Positions 43,414-51,652 of a DNA stretch of 64,000 nucleotides are shown one piece after another. The translations under genes and the position numbers were made by a program. The notes under the pieces are model-generated. The model was not told the DNA's origin, searched no databases, and saw only the letters and a program-made list of their open reading frames with translations. The stretch covers positions 310,001 through 374,000 of the forward strand of contig NZ_QNQZ01000005.1 of assembly GCF_003390935.1 (NCBI RefSeq). Direction: 5' to 3'. Position 1 is the stretch's first letter; the number at the start of each line of letters is the position of its first letter. The DNA is from Lewinella sp. IMCC34191. Its GTDB lineage: Bacteria; Bacteroidota; Bacteroidia; Chitinophagales; Saprospiraceae.

Positions 43414-44544
43414 TTACCCAAGTAGGCGGCGGATAATTTCGGAAAATACGCTTACGCCGGTGGCGATCAGCTCATCGGGAAAGTCGTACGTCGGGTAGTG
43501 CAGGGCCGGGCAATGTTCCCCCGCCCCGAGCCCGAACATCGCGGAGCGAGCCCGCCCCGCCAACCAGCCAAAATCTTCCCCGAAGGCAAAGGGATAAGGC
43601 CGCTGCCGTAGCTCCAGCCCCCGTGCTTCGGCCGCTTCGGTTACGAGAAGGTTCGCCGCCCGGTCGTTTCGGGTACCCGGAAAATGCTCCAGCCAGGTAA
43701 GGCGATGCTCGAGCCCGTGTACGGCAGCGGTACGCCGGACGATCTCCGTAACGGATGCCATCAGGCTATCCATTGTTTCCCCCGTCCAGGTGCGGACGGT
43801 ATAGTGCACCTCGCCGTGGCCCGGAGCGATGCCGTAGGATCGCTGCCCCACCGTCAGGTGCACGGGGGTCAGCAGGGCGTAACCGGGATCGTGGGGATCG
43901 GCCCGTTGCAGGGCCGCCAGCGCCGGAATCAGTTCGGCTACCGCGGTCGTAGGATTGCGGCCGTTCTCCGGCTCGGCCGCGTGCGACTCGACGCCGGTGA
44001 GCGTCAGCGCGAAGCTCCGTACTTCGGCGGAGAAGCTACCCGCTACCGTAATGATCTGGTGCAGTGGGGCGCCGGGAATATTGTGGAGGGCAAAAACGTA
44101 GTCGGGAGCAAGCTGCCGGAAAGCCGGGCTTTCCACCACCTGCCGGGCTCCCCGTCCGGTCTCCTCCGCCGCCTGGAAGAGCAGCACGACCCGCCCCCTG
44201 GCGAAGGACCCGGCTCCGAGCGAGTCCGCCAGTCCGCATACGATGGCCATATGTCCGTCGTGGCCGCATTTATGGGATACATCCGCCACCGTCGAGCGGT
44301 AGGCAAAGTCGTTGGCCTCCACGATCGGCAGGGCATCCAGTTCACAGCGGATCATGACCGTCGGTCCGGGTCCGGAGAAGTCGTACACCGCCGCGAAGCT
44401 TTCCCCTCCCAGATGATCAAGGAAGGTCACTTTACCCCGGTCCCGCAGGAAGCGGCGTATCCGCTCCGCCGTAGCGCCCTCTTTTCCCGACGGTTCGGGG
44501 AAGCGGTGAAGTTCTCGGCGGAGTTGTAGCGATGAATCGTTCAT
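43414..44544 (-). CDS. M20-family amidohydrolase
   Basis: 376 aa from MNDSSLQLRRELHRFPEPSG; upstream codons overlap the divergent methyltransferase start. Binuclear zinc enzyme: metal-ligand motifs CGHDGHMAIVCGLA, AAEETGRGARQV and ALHNIPG. The dimerisation-domain region is VGQRSYGIAPGHGEVHYTVR and HCPALHYPTYDFPDEL ends the protein. M20D-type (IAA-amino acid/hippurate hydrolase-like) enzymes remove N-acyl groups from amino acids; substrate here is not known. No signal peptide. Confidence 0.93.
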   Translation of the reverse strand: MNDSSLQLRRELHRFPEPSGKEGATAERIRRFLRDRGKVTFLDHLGGESFAAVYDFSGPGPTVMIRCELDALPIVEANDFAYRSTVADVSHKCGHDGHMAIVCGLADSLGAGSFARGRVVLLFQAAEETGRGARQVVESPAFRQLAPDYVFALHNIPGAPLHQIITVAGSFSAEVRSFALTLTGVESHAAEPENGRNPTTAVAELIPALAALQRADPHDPGYALLTPVHLTVGQRSYGIAPGHGEVHYTVRTWTGETMDSLMASVTEIVRRTAAVHGLEHRLTWLEHFPGTRNDRAANLLVTEAAEARGLELRQRPYPFAFGEDFGWLAGRARSAMFGLGAGEHCPALHYPTYDFPDELIATGVSVFSEIIRRLLG

Positions 44545-44689
44545 AGAGCAAGGCGGGTGATCCGGTTGAAGGTAAGCCGTCGGCCGGGCACGGCTACACC
44601 ATCTGCTGGGGCTACGCGAAGCGAAACGACGGATAAGCGGTGATCGGGGAAGACCCACCGTAATTTGCCGGAATAATACCCCCCAATCC

Positions 44690-45271
44690 ATGGACTCATC
44701 CAACGGCTACGAGCGCATCGCGGCCGACTTCATCGCCTACCGCGGTACGGGCGCGAACGCCGTCGGTGTCGCCGCCGTACACGCCTGGGCCCGTAGCCTG
44801 CCCGACGGGGCATCCGTGCTCGACCTCGGTTGCGGACCCGGTATTCCGTTGACCGGAGTACTGGTGGAGGCGGGGCTCGACGTCTACGGCATCGACGCCT
44901 CGCCGACGCTGGTGGCGGAATTCACCGAAAATTTTCCGCGCCTACCGGTTGCCTGCGAGGCCGCCGAGGCAAGTGATTTTTTCGGGCGTTCCTTCGATGC
45001 CGTCCTGGCCTGGGGCTTGCTGTTTCTGCTTTCCCCGCGGGCCCAGGCTACGGTCATCCGCGGCGTAGCGGAAGCCCTACGCCCCGGAGGCCGTTTACTC
45101 TTTACCGCGCCCTACCAGGAAGTGCAGTGGGAAGACGCCATGACGGGACGGCCGTCGGTTTCCCTCGGGTCCGAAGGCTACCGGGCCCTGCTCACCGCCG
45201 CCGGTTTGTCCCTAAGCGAGGAATACGAAGACCGGGAAGAGAACCATTATTTCAGCTGCACGAAAGCATAA
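44690..45271 (+). CDS. Class I SAM-dependent methyltransferase
   Basis: 193 aa, compact. Motif I VLDLGCGPGIPLT, motif II LDVYGIDASPTLV, motif IV FDAVLAWGLLF, motif VI LRPGGRLLFTAP; NGYERIAADFIAYRG at the start. Complete and cytosolic. It may act on a small molecule, given the short cap region. Divergent from the M20 gene and convergent with the lipoprotein gene (6-bp gap, no terminator seen). Confidence 0.9.
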   Translation: MDSSNGYERIAADFIAYRGTGANAVGVAAVHAWARSLPDGASVLDLGCGPGIPLTGVLVEAGLDVYGIDASPTLVAEFTENFPRLPVACEAAEASDFFGRSFDAVLAWGLLFLLSPRAQATVIRGVAEALRPGGRLLFTAPYQEVQWEDAMTGRPSVSLGSEGYRALLTAAGLSLSEEYEDREENHYFSCTKA

Positions 45272-45277
45272 ATCCGC

Positions 45278-45778
45278 TTACTCGGATCTCGCGGACAGCT
45301 TTTCTTCCACCCACTCCGGAATGCTGCCTTCCGGGCAGAGCGTGAGGTGCACGGTTTCACCGGCTTCGGTCAGGACGAGCGAGCCCGGCTCGAGGATCTC
45401 GATGGAGATTTCCGCGCCGCTGCCGTTGGCACAAGATTGGGTGCCGGTATAAACGTCACCTTCGAGGCCGGTCATCTCAAAGCGACAGTCTGTGGTACCC
45501 TCGCCCTGCAGGCCCGTTCCCGTCCATACCCGCCAGCCGGTATTGGTGGGGTCCTGACAGTCCGAGCCTTCGATGACATAAAGTCCCGGTTCCAGCGCGA
45601 GGCTGTTTTGGGCGTCGAGGCTATCGGTGCCGGGGCGCTCGGCGTAGCCCGCTTCCGCCGCGTCCACTTCCACCGTTTGCTCCCCGTCGATGGGGGTGGC
45701 CTGACCGGTTTCTTCCGACCCGCAGGCGGCGAGCAGAAGGACAATCAACGGGGTATAGAGAGCAGCGTACTTCAGCAT
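45278..45778 (-). CDS. Small lipoprotein of unknown function
   Basis: 166 aa. SPII signal (LIVLLLAACGSEETG), an acidic low-complexity stretch (about 25-55), then a beta-rich domain with four cysteines (EGSDCQDPTN, TTDCRFEM, TQSCANGSG, HLTLCPEG), probably two disulphides in the periplasm or at the surface. No family recognised. Ends ESARSE-like; no partner gene. Confidence 0.75.
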   Translation of the reverse strand: MLKYAALYTPLIVLLLAACGSEETGQATPIDGEQTVEVDAAEAGYAERPGTDSLDAQNSLALEPGLYVIEGSDCQDPTNTGWRVWTGTGLQGEGTTDCRFEMTGLEGDVYTGTQSCANGSGAEISIEILEPGSLVLTEAGETVHLTLCPEGSIPEWVEEKLSARSE

Positions 45779-45908
45779 GTGCGGTATTTAAGTACCTAGC
45801 GTAACCGGTACTTGGTATCGGGGTTTGAAAATTCTCTGCGCCAGACTGCTAATTCGATCGGCTGTATCTGAATTTGCCATTCCACGGTCCGAGGGGGCGG
45901 GTACCGCC

Positions 45909-46799
45909 TTACTCCAACACCCGGTTCAGAAACGACAGCACCCGCTCCCGCACCTCCGGGACGTCGAACTCGGGCCCGTAGTGCGGCGCGCCGGGCACGA
46001 TGATCAGTTCGTTTTCCACCCCGCCAAGGCTAAGCCAGGAGCTGAGGAGCCTGGACTGGGCGGGATTCACCGACTCGTCCAATTCTCCCTGTACGATCAG
46101 GAAGGGCGGGTCAGCGGCGTCCACGTAGGTGACCGGACTGGCGGCGGCGGCCAGGTCGGGACGGTCGAGGGCTGGGGCGCCAAGCAGCTTGCTTTCGGGT
46201 GATTCCGGGTCACCCGCTCCGGGAAACATGACGAGGTTGGCCGGCCCGTAAAAGTCGACCACGCCGCGGATGCGGAAGCCGTGGTCCGTACCGGGCGCGT
46301 AGAATTCCTCCCCGGCCTTGTTATGCGCCAGCCCAACCAGGGACGCGAGGTGGCCGCCGGCGGAGAAGCCCATCACCGCGATGCGGGAGGTATCCAACCC
46401 GTAGTCCGCCGCGTGGTAGTTGAGAAATTCGATCGCCTGATTACAATCCTGCAGCTGGGCGGGGAAGACCGCCTGGGTGCTGTGGCGGTAATCGATGGAG
46501 GCCAGCGCGTAGCCACCGCCGACGATGTCGTGCACCGTCTGCTGCATATAGCTCATGTCGGCGTACTTATCGTTCACCATCCACGCGCCGCCGTGGATCC
46601 ACACGACCAGCGGCAGGGGACCGTCCGTATCCGGCGGCAGGTAAAGATCGAGCAGGTGCTTGCTGAGCGTATCGCCGGCGTAGTTGAGATCGGGGTGTAG
46701 TACCGTTCCCTCCGGGAAGTAGGCGTATACGCGATTCGTCTGCGCGGAAAGCGTGATAGCGAAACACAGCAGGACTAGAAGGGCAAATATTCTGTTCAT
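45909..46799 (-). CDS. Secreted alpha/beta hydrolase (BD-FAE / esterase-lipase type)
   Basis: 296 aa from MNRIFALLVLLCFAITLSAQ (signal peptide). Oxyanion-hole motif VVWIHGGAWMVNDKY, nucleophile Ser in VMGFSAGGHLASLVG and His in VPGAPHYGPEF; Asp lies in QGELDESVNP. The HGG and GFSAGGH pair is typical of carbohydrate or carboxylic-acid esterases of this family; substrate unknown. A dispersed-repeat copy is 65 bp upstream. Confidence 0.9.
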   Translation of the reverse strand: MNRIFALLVLLCFAITLSAQTNRVYAYFPEGTVLHPDLNYAGDTLSKHLLDLYLPPDTDGPLPLVVWIHGGAWMVNDKYADMSYMQQTVHDIVGGGYALASIDYRHSTQAVFPAQLQDCNQAIEFLNYHAADYGLDTSRIAVMGFSAGGHLASLVGLAHNKAGEEFYAPGTDHGFRIRGVVDFYGPANLVMFPGAGDPESPESKLLGAPALDRPDLAAAASPVTYVDAADPPFLIVQGELDESVNPAQSRLLSSWLSLGGVENELIIVPGAPHYGPEFDVPEVRERVLSFLNRVLE

Positions 46800-46864
46800 G
46801 GCCGGAAGCGTCGGTTTACTCGTTACGAACAAGATAGGCCAGTCTTTACAACCGTCATTTATTT

Positions 46865-46886
46865 GCGGCGGAGCGCAGGTAGAAAG
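46865..46886 (-). repeat. Dispersed CCTGCGCTCCGCCGC repeat
   Basis: Perfect 15-bp core with flanks CTTTCTA and AAATAAATG, 65 bp upstream of the hydrolase start, same direction as the gene. Confidence 0.7.
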
Positions 46887-47063
46887 CTTTTTGGCGATAT
46901 CAGAAGCGTTCTACATTCGACCATTTTGAACCCCGAATATTGCCATCTTTAAGATGACTTCCTCCCTCCCCGTTAGGCAAATGCCAGCTTTAAGGTCAGC
47001 TGCGGTATATGATCGGTAGATACCCCATCGTTATCTTAGGCACATCCTACTGCCTCTCATTCC

Positions 47064-48122
47064 TTGCCCTTTACGTTCAACCGGCCGCGCCTAACCGTCT
47101 CCACGGGATTCCTGTTGGTGGGTGCGCTGGTGGCGCTGGCGATCCTGTACTGGGAGATTGAAGGGACGGGAGACACCAACCTGCTGTTCCCCATCCTGGC
47201 CGCTTGCGCTGGTCTGCTCTACGAAAGCTGGCGAATCACGCGCAACCGGCGTCACGTCGCGTGGACGTTGCTGGCAGCGACCTATCTGAGCTTACCGTTC
47301 TCCGTACCGCACGACCGAGGCGACTTTGAAGCCCCACCCTCCCTGGTGGTTTTCGCTTCGCTATTATTCGGCTTCTACTGCGTGGTTTTTGCGGTCATCA
47401 ACTACAAGCGGATTCTCCCGAAGCGATCCGAGGGGCAGGCCTGGTTACTCTCTTTGTGCTATCTGTACTGGTTACTGGAACTCTGGCAATCCGGTATTTC
47501 GTTCCCGGTATGGTTAGCGCTGGCCGGGACGGGAATTATCCCGCTGACAATCTCCGGCTTCCATGCCTTCCTTCCGCTGCCCCTCACTCAATGGGTGAGG
47601 ACGTGGTTGAGCATATGGTGCGTGTTCGTTATTCTCGCCTTAGGTATTGACAACGGTACGTACGTACTGTCTTCCCTGTGGGACTGGACCACTCCCCACC
47701 CCCTGGATTTCACCACCCGGATGCTTGCTTTCTTTCTGCTGGGTATGTCGGCTATTTACGTAGCGCACAACCTGATGCAGATCATGGAAATGTTATCGCT
47801 GGACAAGCTGGGAACGCGGAAAGAAAAGCGACAAATTCGGCGACGCCATATCCTCAACTTTTCCGTCCGTCAGATACCGGCCTGGCAGTCCGCCCTCTGT
47901 TTGGCTTATGCGGGTATTCTTTTCGGCCTCAACTTTTACTTCGCCGTCCTGCCTCGCATCACGATGATCTGGTTGGTCATCGTCAGCTTTCCCCCCGTGC
48001 TCGGCTTGGTAGTCCCGCCGCGTCCGGAAGCACCGTCCCCTACCCCGGATCGCCAACCGAGGCGGCTGGACCGGTCGAATCGGCCGGAACGATCGATTCG
48101 CTTCCCCCGGATCAGATCGTAA
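47064..48122 (+). CDS. Polytopic membrane protein of unknown function
   Basis: 352 aa from a TTG codon, since no ATG or GTG is in frame before the first helix. About 9 hydrophobic segments (for example VSTGFLLVGALVALAILYW, SLVVFASLLFGFYCVVFAVI, LTQWVRTWLSIWCVFVILAL, MIWLVIVSFPPVLGLVV) and a 50-residue basic, proline-rich cytosolic tail (RPEAPSPTPDRQPRRLD). A conserved-looking loop HNLMQIMEMLSLDKLGTRKEKRQIRRR lies between helices. No family recognised. Start is the least certain part. Confidence 0.65.
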   Translation: MPFTFNRPRLTVSTGFLLVGALVALAILYWEIEGTGDTNLLFPILAACAGLLYESWRITRNRRHVAWTLLAATYLSLPFSVPHDRGDFEAPPSLVVFASLLFGFYCVVFAVINYKRILPKRSEGQAWLLSLCYLYWLLELWQSGISFPVWLALAGTGIIPLTISGFHAFLPLPLTQWVRTWLSIWCVFVILALGIDNGTYVLSSLWDWTTPHPLDFTTRMLAFFLLGMSAIYVAHNLMQIMEMLSLDKLGTRKEKRQIRRRHILNFSVRQIPAWQSALCLAYAGILFGLNFYFAVLPRITMIWLVIVSFPPVLGLVVPPRPEAPSPTPDRQPRRLDRSNRPERSIRFPRIRS

Positions 48123-48215
48123 ATCCAGACTAGCCCGCGAAGAGCGAATGCCCACTCTGCTTCGGCCGTAAATCCCATCCCGACGGGGCATATCTTACGA
48201 GAATAATGCTTGCCC

Positions 48216-48590
48216 ATGTCCGTCCCGAAGCCGACCACCGTAGACGAGTACCTGGACGCCGCCCCGGAAGCCGGTCGCGCCCACCTGAACGAATTGCGTC
48301 TTCTGCTGCGCTCCGTCGCCCCAAAAGCGGACGAAAATATCAAGTGGGGACAGCCCGTCTTCGAGCAGGGCACCATTCTTTTCGCCTACGCGGCGCATAA
48401 GGCCCACCTGAACTTCGTGCCGACCGGTCCTGCCCTGGCGCCCTTCGCGGAAGAACTCCGGGGCTTCAAACGGGCCAAGGACTCCTTCCAGATCCCCTAC
48501 GACCGCCCACTGCCGACGGATTTGATCCGCCGCATCGCCGCCTACCGGCTGGAGGAGGTGACGGAGCGGGGGGCGAAGTGGCGCTACTGA
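48216..48590 (+). CDS. DUF1801 family protein (YdhG-like)
   Basis: 124 aa from ATG 48216 (MSVPKPTTVDEYL). The DUF1801 core has ENIKWGQPVFEQGTILFAYAAHKAHLNFVPTG and SFQIPYDRPLPTDLIRRI. Function of the family is not established; related domains occur in YdeI-like proteins, one of which lies at 59936. CTGCTGCGCTCCGTCGCCCCAAAAGC inside the gene resembles the dispersed repeat, but encodes conserved family residues, so it may be coincidence. Confidence 0.88.
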   Translation: MSVPKPTTVDEYLDAAPEAGRAHLNELRLLLRSVAPKADENIKWGQPVFEQGTILFAYAAHKAHLNFVPTGPALAPFAEELRGFKRAKDSFQIPYDRPLPTDLIRRIAAYRLEEVTERGAKWRY

Positions 48591-48597
48591 AATTAGT

Positions 48598-50178
48598 CTA
48601 CCGTCCCTGCTCGGCTCTAGGCTCCAGCCGGTAGGTACTGGTGCCCATATGCGTCTTGCCGAACTGATCCGTGGCGCGTACCTCGATGGTATGCTCGCCG
48701 GGTGCGAGGCCTACGGGCACGCGGCCGCGCCACAGGTGGGTGCTCGGAATGGCGTTGGAACCACGGCGGCCAGGCACCAATTGCTCGTTGGTATCCCATT
48801 GGTAGAGGGAGGCTTCGTAGGCGGGGTCCTGCTCCACCGAGTAGGTCATCGGAGTCCATTTGCCGTCGTCGACGCGGTACTCGACCGTATCGCCCTCCCG
48901 GCCCATGAAGAAGTTGACGTAGATGCCCGCGCTGGTGCCGCGCTCGTGGATGGTCACGCGGGGGTTGTAGATCTCCATCTGGTACGTCTCCGGCATGCCG
49001 GCCACCCGGTACTCGGTGCGGTATTCGTTACCGTCGAAGTGGAGGAAGGCGTAGCCCTTCGGCGTACCGTCACGCATGGTGGAGTAGGGCACGCCGGATT
49101 CGTTGAGCTTGCCGGAGTACCAGTCGCCCGAGGTGGTACCGACGTTATACTCGTGGTGGGGCGTGTCGCGGTCCATGCCCTCTTCCCGGCCGAAGTAGTT
49201 CTGCCGCTGGATGTGGGTGTGGGCGGAAAGCGATAGGGTATGCGGAAAGCGCGCCAGCAGGTCGAAGAGCCGCTGGCGGTCTTCGTCGCGGTAGCTGTCG
49301 CCCTCTTCCTCCAGGGGAATGTGGAAAGCCAGCACGACCAAATGGTCTTCGGGTACGAATTGCAGGTCGTTTTCCACGAAGTCCAGCTGATCCGCGCGGA
49401 AGCCGCCCCAGTAGCCGCTGGAATCACGCGGGTCGGGGTAGAGAATATCGTCCAGGACGATGAAGTGGACCCGGCCGTAATTGAAAGCGTAGTTGGCGGG
49501 GCCGAAGCGGGCCTCGTAGGTTTCATCGCTGAGCTCGTCGCGGGTGGCGTCGTAGTTCATATCGTGGTTGCCCATCAGGTTGTACCAGGGGATGCCGACG
49601 CGCCGGACGACTTCGATGTAGGGGTTGAACAGATCCAGGTTGTCGCCGACCAGGTCGCCCAGACTGAGGCCGAAAGGGACGTTCTCGATGCCCTCGACTT
49701 CGGCGACCACGCCACGGGCGAACCAGTCCATATCCTCCAGGGTGTACGGCTGGGGGTCGCCGAAGATGAGGGCGGTGAACTCGTCGTGCTCTTCGGCGGG
49801 CAGGAGGCCGAAATCGATGGCTTCCGGCAGTTCTCCCGTAGGGGCCACCCCCGCGTATTTCAGCTCCGGGGAGCCGGCGGGCTTGTGGATGCGGTAGAAG
49901 CGGGGCAATTTGTACTCGTCGACGGGCACCGCGTAACCGGCCGGCTTGATAACGGCGATGATATCATCGTCCCCGACTGGGATCTGGTAGCTGCCGTCGG
50001 CCTGCGTACGGACCACTTCCACGCCGTTGGTAACGCTTACGTCCGGGATAACGGTTTCTCCGCCGTCGCGGCGGCCGTTCCCGTTGGCGTCAGCGTATAC
50101 GACACCGGAGGCCTGTTGCTGAGCGTGCAGGCTGCCGGCGAGCAGGATACCGAAGAAAGCGAAATGTAGATTTTTCAT
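48598..50178 (-). CDS. Secreted calcineurin-like phosphoesterase with N- and C-terminal beta domains
   Basis: 526 aa from MKNLHFAFFGILLAGSLHA (signal peptide). An N-terminal SdrD-like domain (GVVYADANGNGRRDGGETVIPDVSVTNG) and a C-terminal beta domain (about 380-520) bracket a metallophosphoesterase core. Metal ligands are in ALIFGDPQP, SLGDLVGDN, NLMGNHDMNY and LSAHTHIQRQ. The core is intact (the last motif is AHTH instead of GHTH). It is the third gene after SusC and SusD, so a periplasmic or surface enzyme releasing phosphate from the imported ligand is likely; the phosphoester is unknown. Confidence 0.9.
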   Translation of the reverse strand: MKNLHFAFFGILLAGSLHAQQQASGVVYADANGNGRRDGGETVIPDVSVTNGVEVVRTQADGSYQIPVGDDDIIAVIKPAGYAVPVDEYKLPRFYRIHKPAGSPELKYAGVAPTGELPEAIDFGLLPAEEHDEFTALIFGDPQPYTLEDMDWFARGVVAEVEGIENVPFGLSLGDLVGDNLDLFNPYIEVVRRVGIPWYNLMGNHDMNYDATRDELSDETYEARFGPANYAFNYGRVHFIVLDDILYPDPRDSSGYWGGFRADQLDFVENDLQFVPEDHLVVLAFHIPLEEEGDSYRDEDRQRLFDLLARFPHTLSLSAHTHIQRQNYFGREEGMDRDTPHHEYNVGTTSGDWYSGKLNESGVPYSTMRDGTPKGYAFLHFDGNEYRTEYRVAGMPETYQMEIYNPRVTIHERGTSAGIYVNFFMGREGDTVEYRVDDGKWTPMTYSVEQDPAYEASLYQWDTNEQLVPGRRGSNAIPSTHLWRGRVPVGLAPGEHTIEVRATDQFGKTHMGTSTYRLEPRAEQGR

Positions 50179-50198
50179 GTAAGGTTTGGCTAAAGCGT

Positions 50199-51626
50199 TT
50201 AGTCGACGGTATCCCACCACACCCGGGTGTTGATGTCGTCGGGACCTCCCAGCAGGGGCAGGGCGTCCTGGTAGTTTGCGTTGTTACCGATGCGCACGTC
50301 CTGGGGGTAGTAGAACCGGGCGGGCATGCGACCGTCGTTGAGCATGGCGGGGGTAGTGGGCAGCTCCGGCAGACCCGTGCGGCGGTATTCGAACCACTGT
50401 TGGTAATCTACGAAGTAGAGCGCATAATACTTTTGCAGCATGATCCGCTCCAGGCTGCCGTCGTAGGCCGCGGTGGGTTGGTCGAAGTAGCCGGCGGGCA
50501 GCGAGGTGCCCAGTTGCTCCATGGCCGCGGCGACGCCGGCCTCGTAATAGGCCTGCCCGTCTTCCAGGTACCCGCGCTGGGCGAGCTCGGCCTGAATAAA
50601 GGCTACTTCCGCGTACGTCATCAGGTAGATGCGCATGGGGTTTTCCACCTGCTCGATCTCGAGCGTGGAAGCGTTGTAGGTGAACTGCGATTCCGGACCG
50701 TCGTAGGCGCTCGGTATTCCCTTATAGCCGATGTTGTTCAGGGCGGAATCCTGGGCCATGGTGGCGATGACCGGGCGGCGCGGATCTTCCCAGCCATTTA
50801 GGTTATCGATAAAAAAGGTGGTCATCTTGGTGCCCAGGCGGAAGTCCTGCGGACGCCCCCAGGGGGACACGTTAGGGCTCACGCCGGTAACTTCCAGAAT
50901 GGCCGATTCTTCAGTAGCGGTGAAGACCGGGTACTGTTCCGGGTTCTCCACCATGGTGGCCAGCCGATCGAAGGAGTCAAAATCGTCCCGGTTGGAAACC
51001 CGCAACAGGAGGCGCATCAGCAGCGAGTTGGTGAACCGCCGCCAGCCGGCCACTTCGTTGTCGAAGAGGATGTCCGGGGCGTAGGGCATAGCCCGCTGGG
51101 TATCGTAAAGGGTGTTCGCCCGCTCCAGGTCCGCCAGGATGGTGGCGTATACGTCGGCTTGCGCGTCGAAGCGGGGGTAAAGGTTCCCTTCCTCGGCGGC
51201 GGAAGCTTCCGTCATCGGCACCGGTCCGAACAGGTCGGTGAGGTTGGCGTAGAGGTAGGCGTTCAGCGTCAGGGCGATCGCCTCGTAGTTGGGGTCCTCG
51301 GCCTCCACGGCGGCGGCGCGCATCTCCTTCACGTTGTTGGCCAGCCGGTAATACCAGTACCAGGAGGAGTTCCCAATATTCTGACTGACGTCGTAGCGGT
51401 GCAGTCCGCCCGATACGCTGGGGAACGGAACGGTCACCTGCATGAGGTCGAAGGTGATGGCGTGGCTGCGGCCCGCGTTATGCGTCGCCAGTTCGTAGAG
51501 GATCGGGTTAATGAGGGTTCCCGGACTGATCTCCGTGATCCGGTTCGGGTCCTCGTTCACCTCGGCGAAGTCGTAGGTACAGGCCGTGAGGAAAAGCAGG
51601 AGCAGGGAAAGGAGGGTATATTTCAT
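50199..51626 (-). CDS. SusD/RagB-like lipoprotein (second locus)
   Basis: 475 aa. Lipoprotein signal LLSLLLLFLTACTYDFAEV. It matches the shorter SusD-like group: EVNEDPNRITEISPGTLINPILYELATH, SSWYWYYRLANNVKEM, and RYEYxxW-like QWFEYRRTGLPELP near the C-terminus. Should bind the ligand at the cell surface above the partner SusC. The gap to the SusC gene is 26 bp. Confidence 0.92.
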   Translation of the reverse strand: MKYTLLSLLLLFLTACTYDFAEVNEDPNRITEISPGTLINPILYELATHNAGRSHAITFDLMQVTVPFPSVSGGLHRYDVSQNIGNSSWYWYYRLANNVKEMRAAAVEAEDPNYEAIALTLNAYLYANLTDLFGPVPMTEASAAEEGNLYPRFDAQADVYATILADLERANTLYDTQRAMPYAPDILFDNEVAGWRRFTNSLLMRLLLRVSNRDDFDSFDRLATMVENPEQYPVFTATEESAILEVTGVSPNVSPWGRPQDFRLGTKMTTFFIDNLNGWEDPRRPVIATMAQDSALNNIGYKGIPSAYDGPESQFTYNASTLEIEQVENPMRIYLMTYAEVAFIQAELAQRGYLEDGQAYYEAGVAAAMEQLGTSLPAGYFDQPTAAYDGSLERIMLQKYYALYFVDYQQWFEYRRTGLPELPTTPAMLNDGRMPARFYYPQDVRIGNNANYQDALPLLGGPDDINTRVWWDTVD

Positions 51627-51652
51627 GGCGCGGATTGCTTGGGGGGGAATGT

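Noticed and set aside
48303-48327. Copy of the dispersed repeat in the DUF1801 gene
   Set aside because: The matching bases encode conserved family residues just before ENIKWGQP, so common descent with the repeat cannot be shown.
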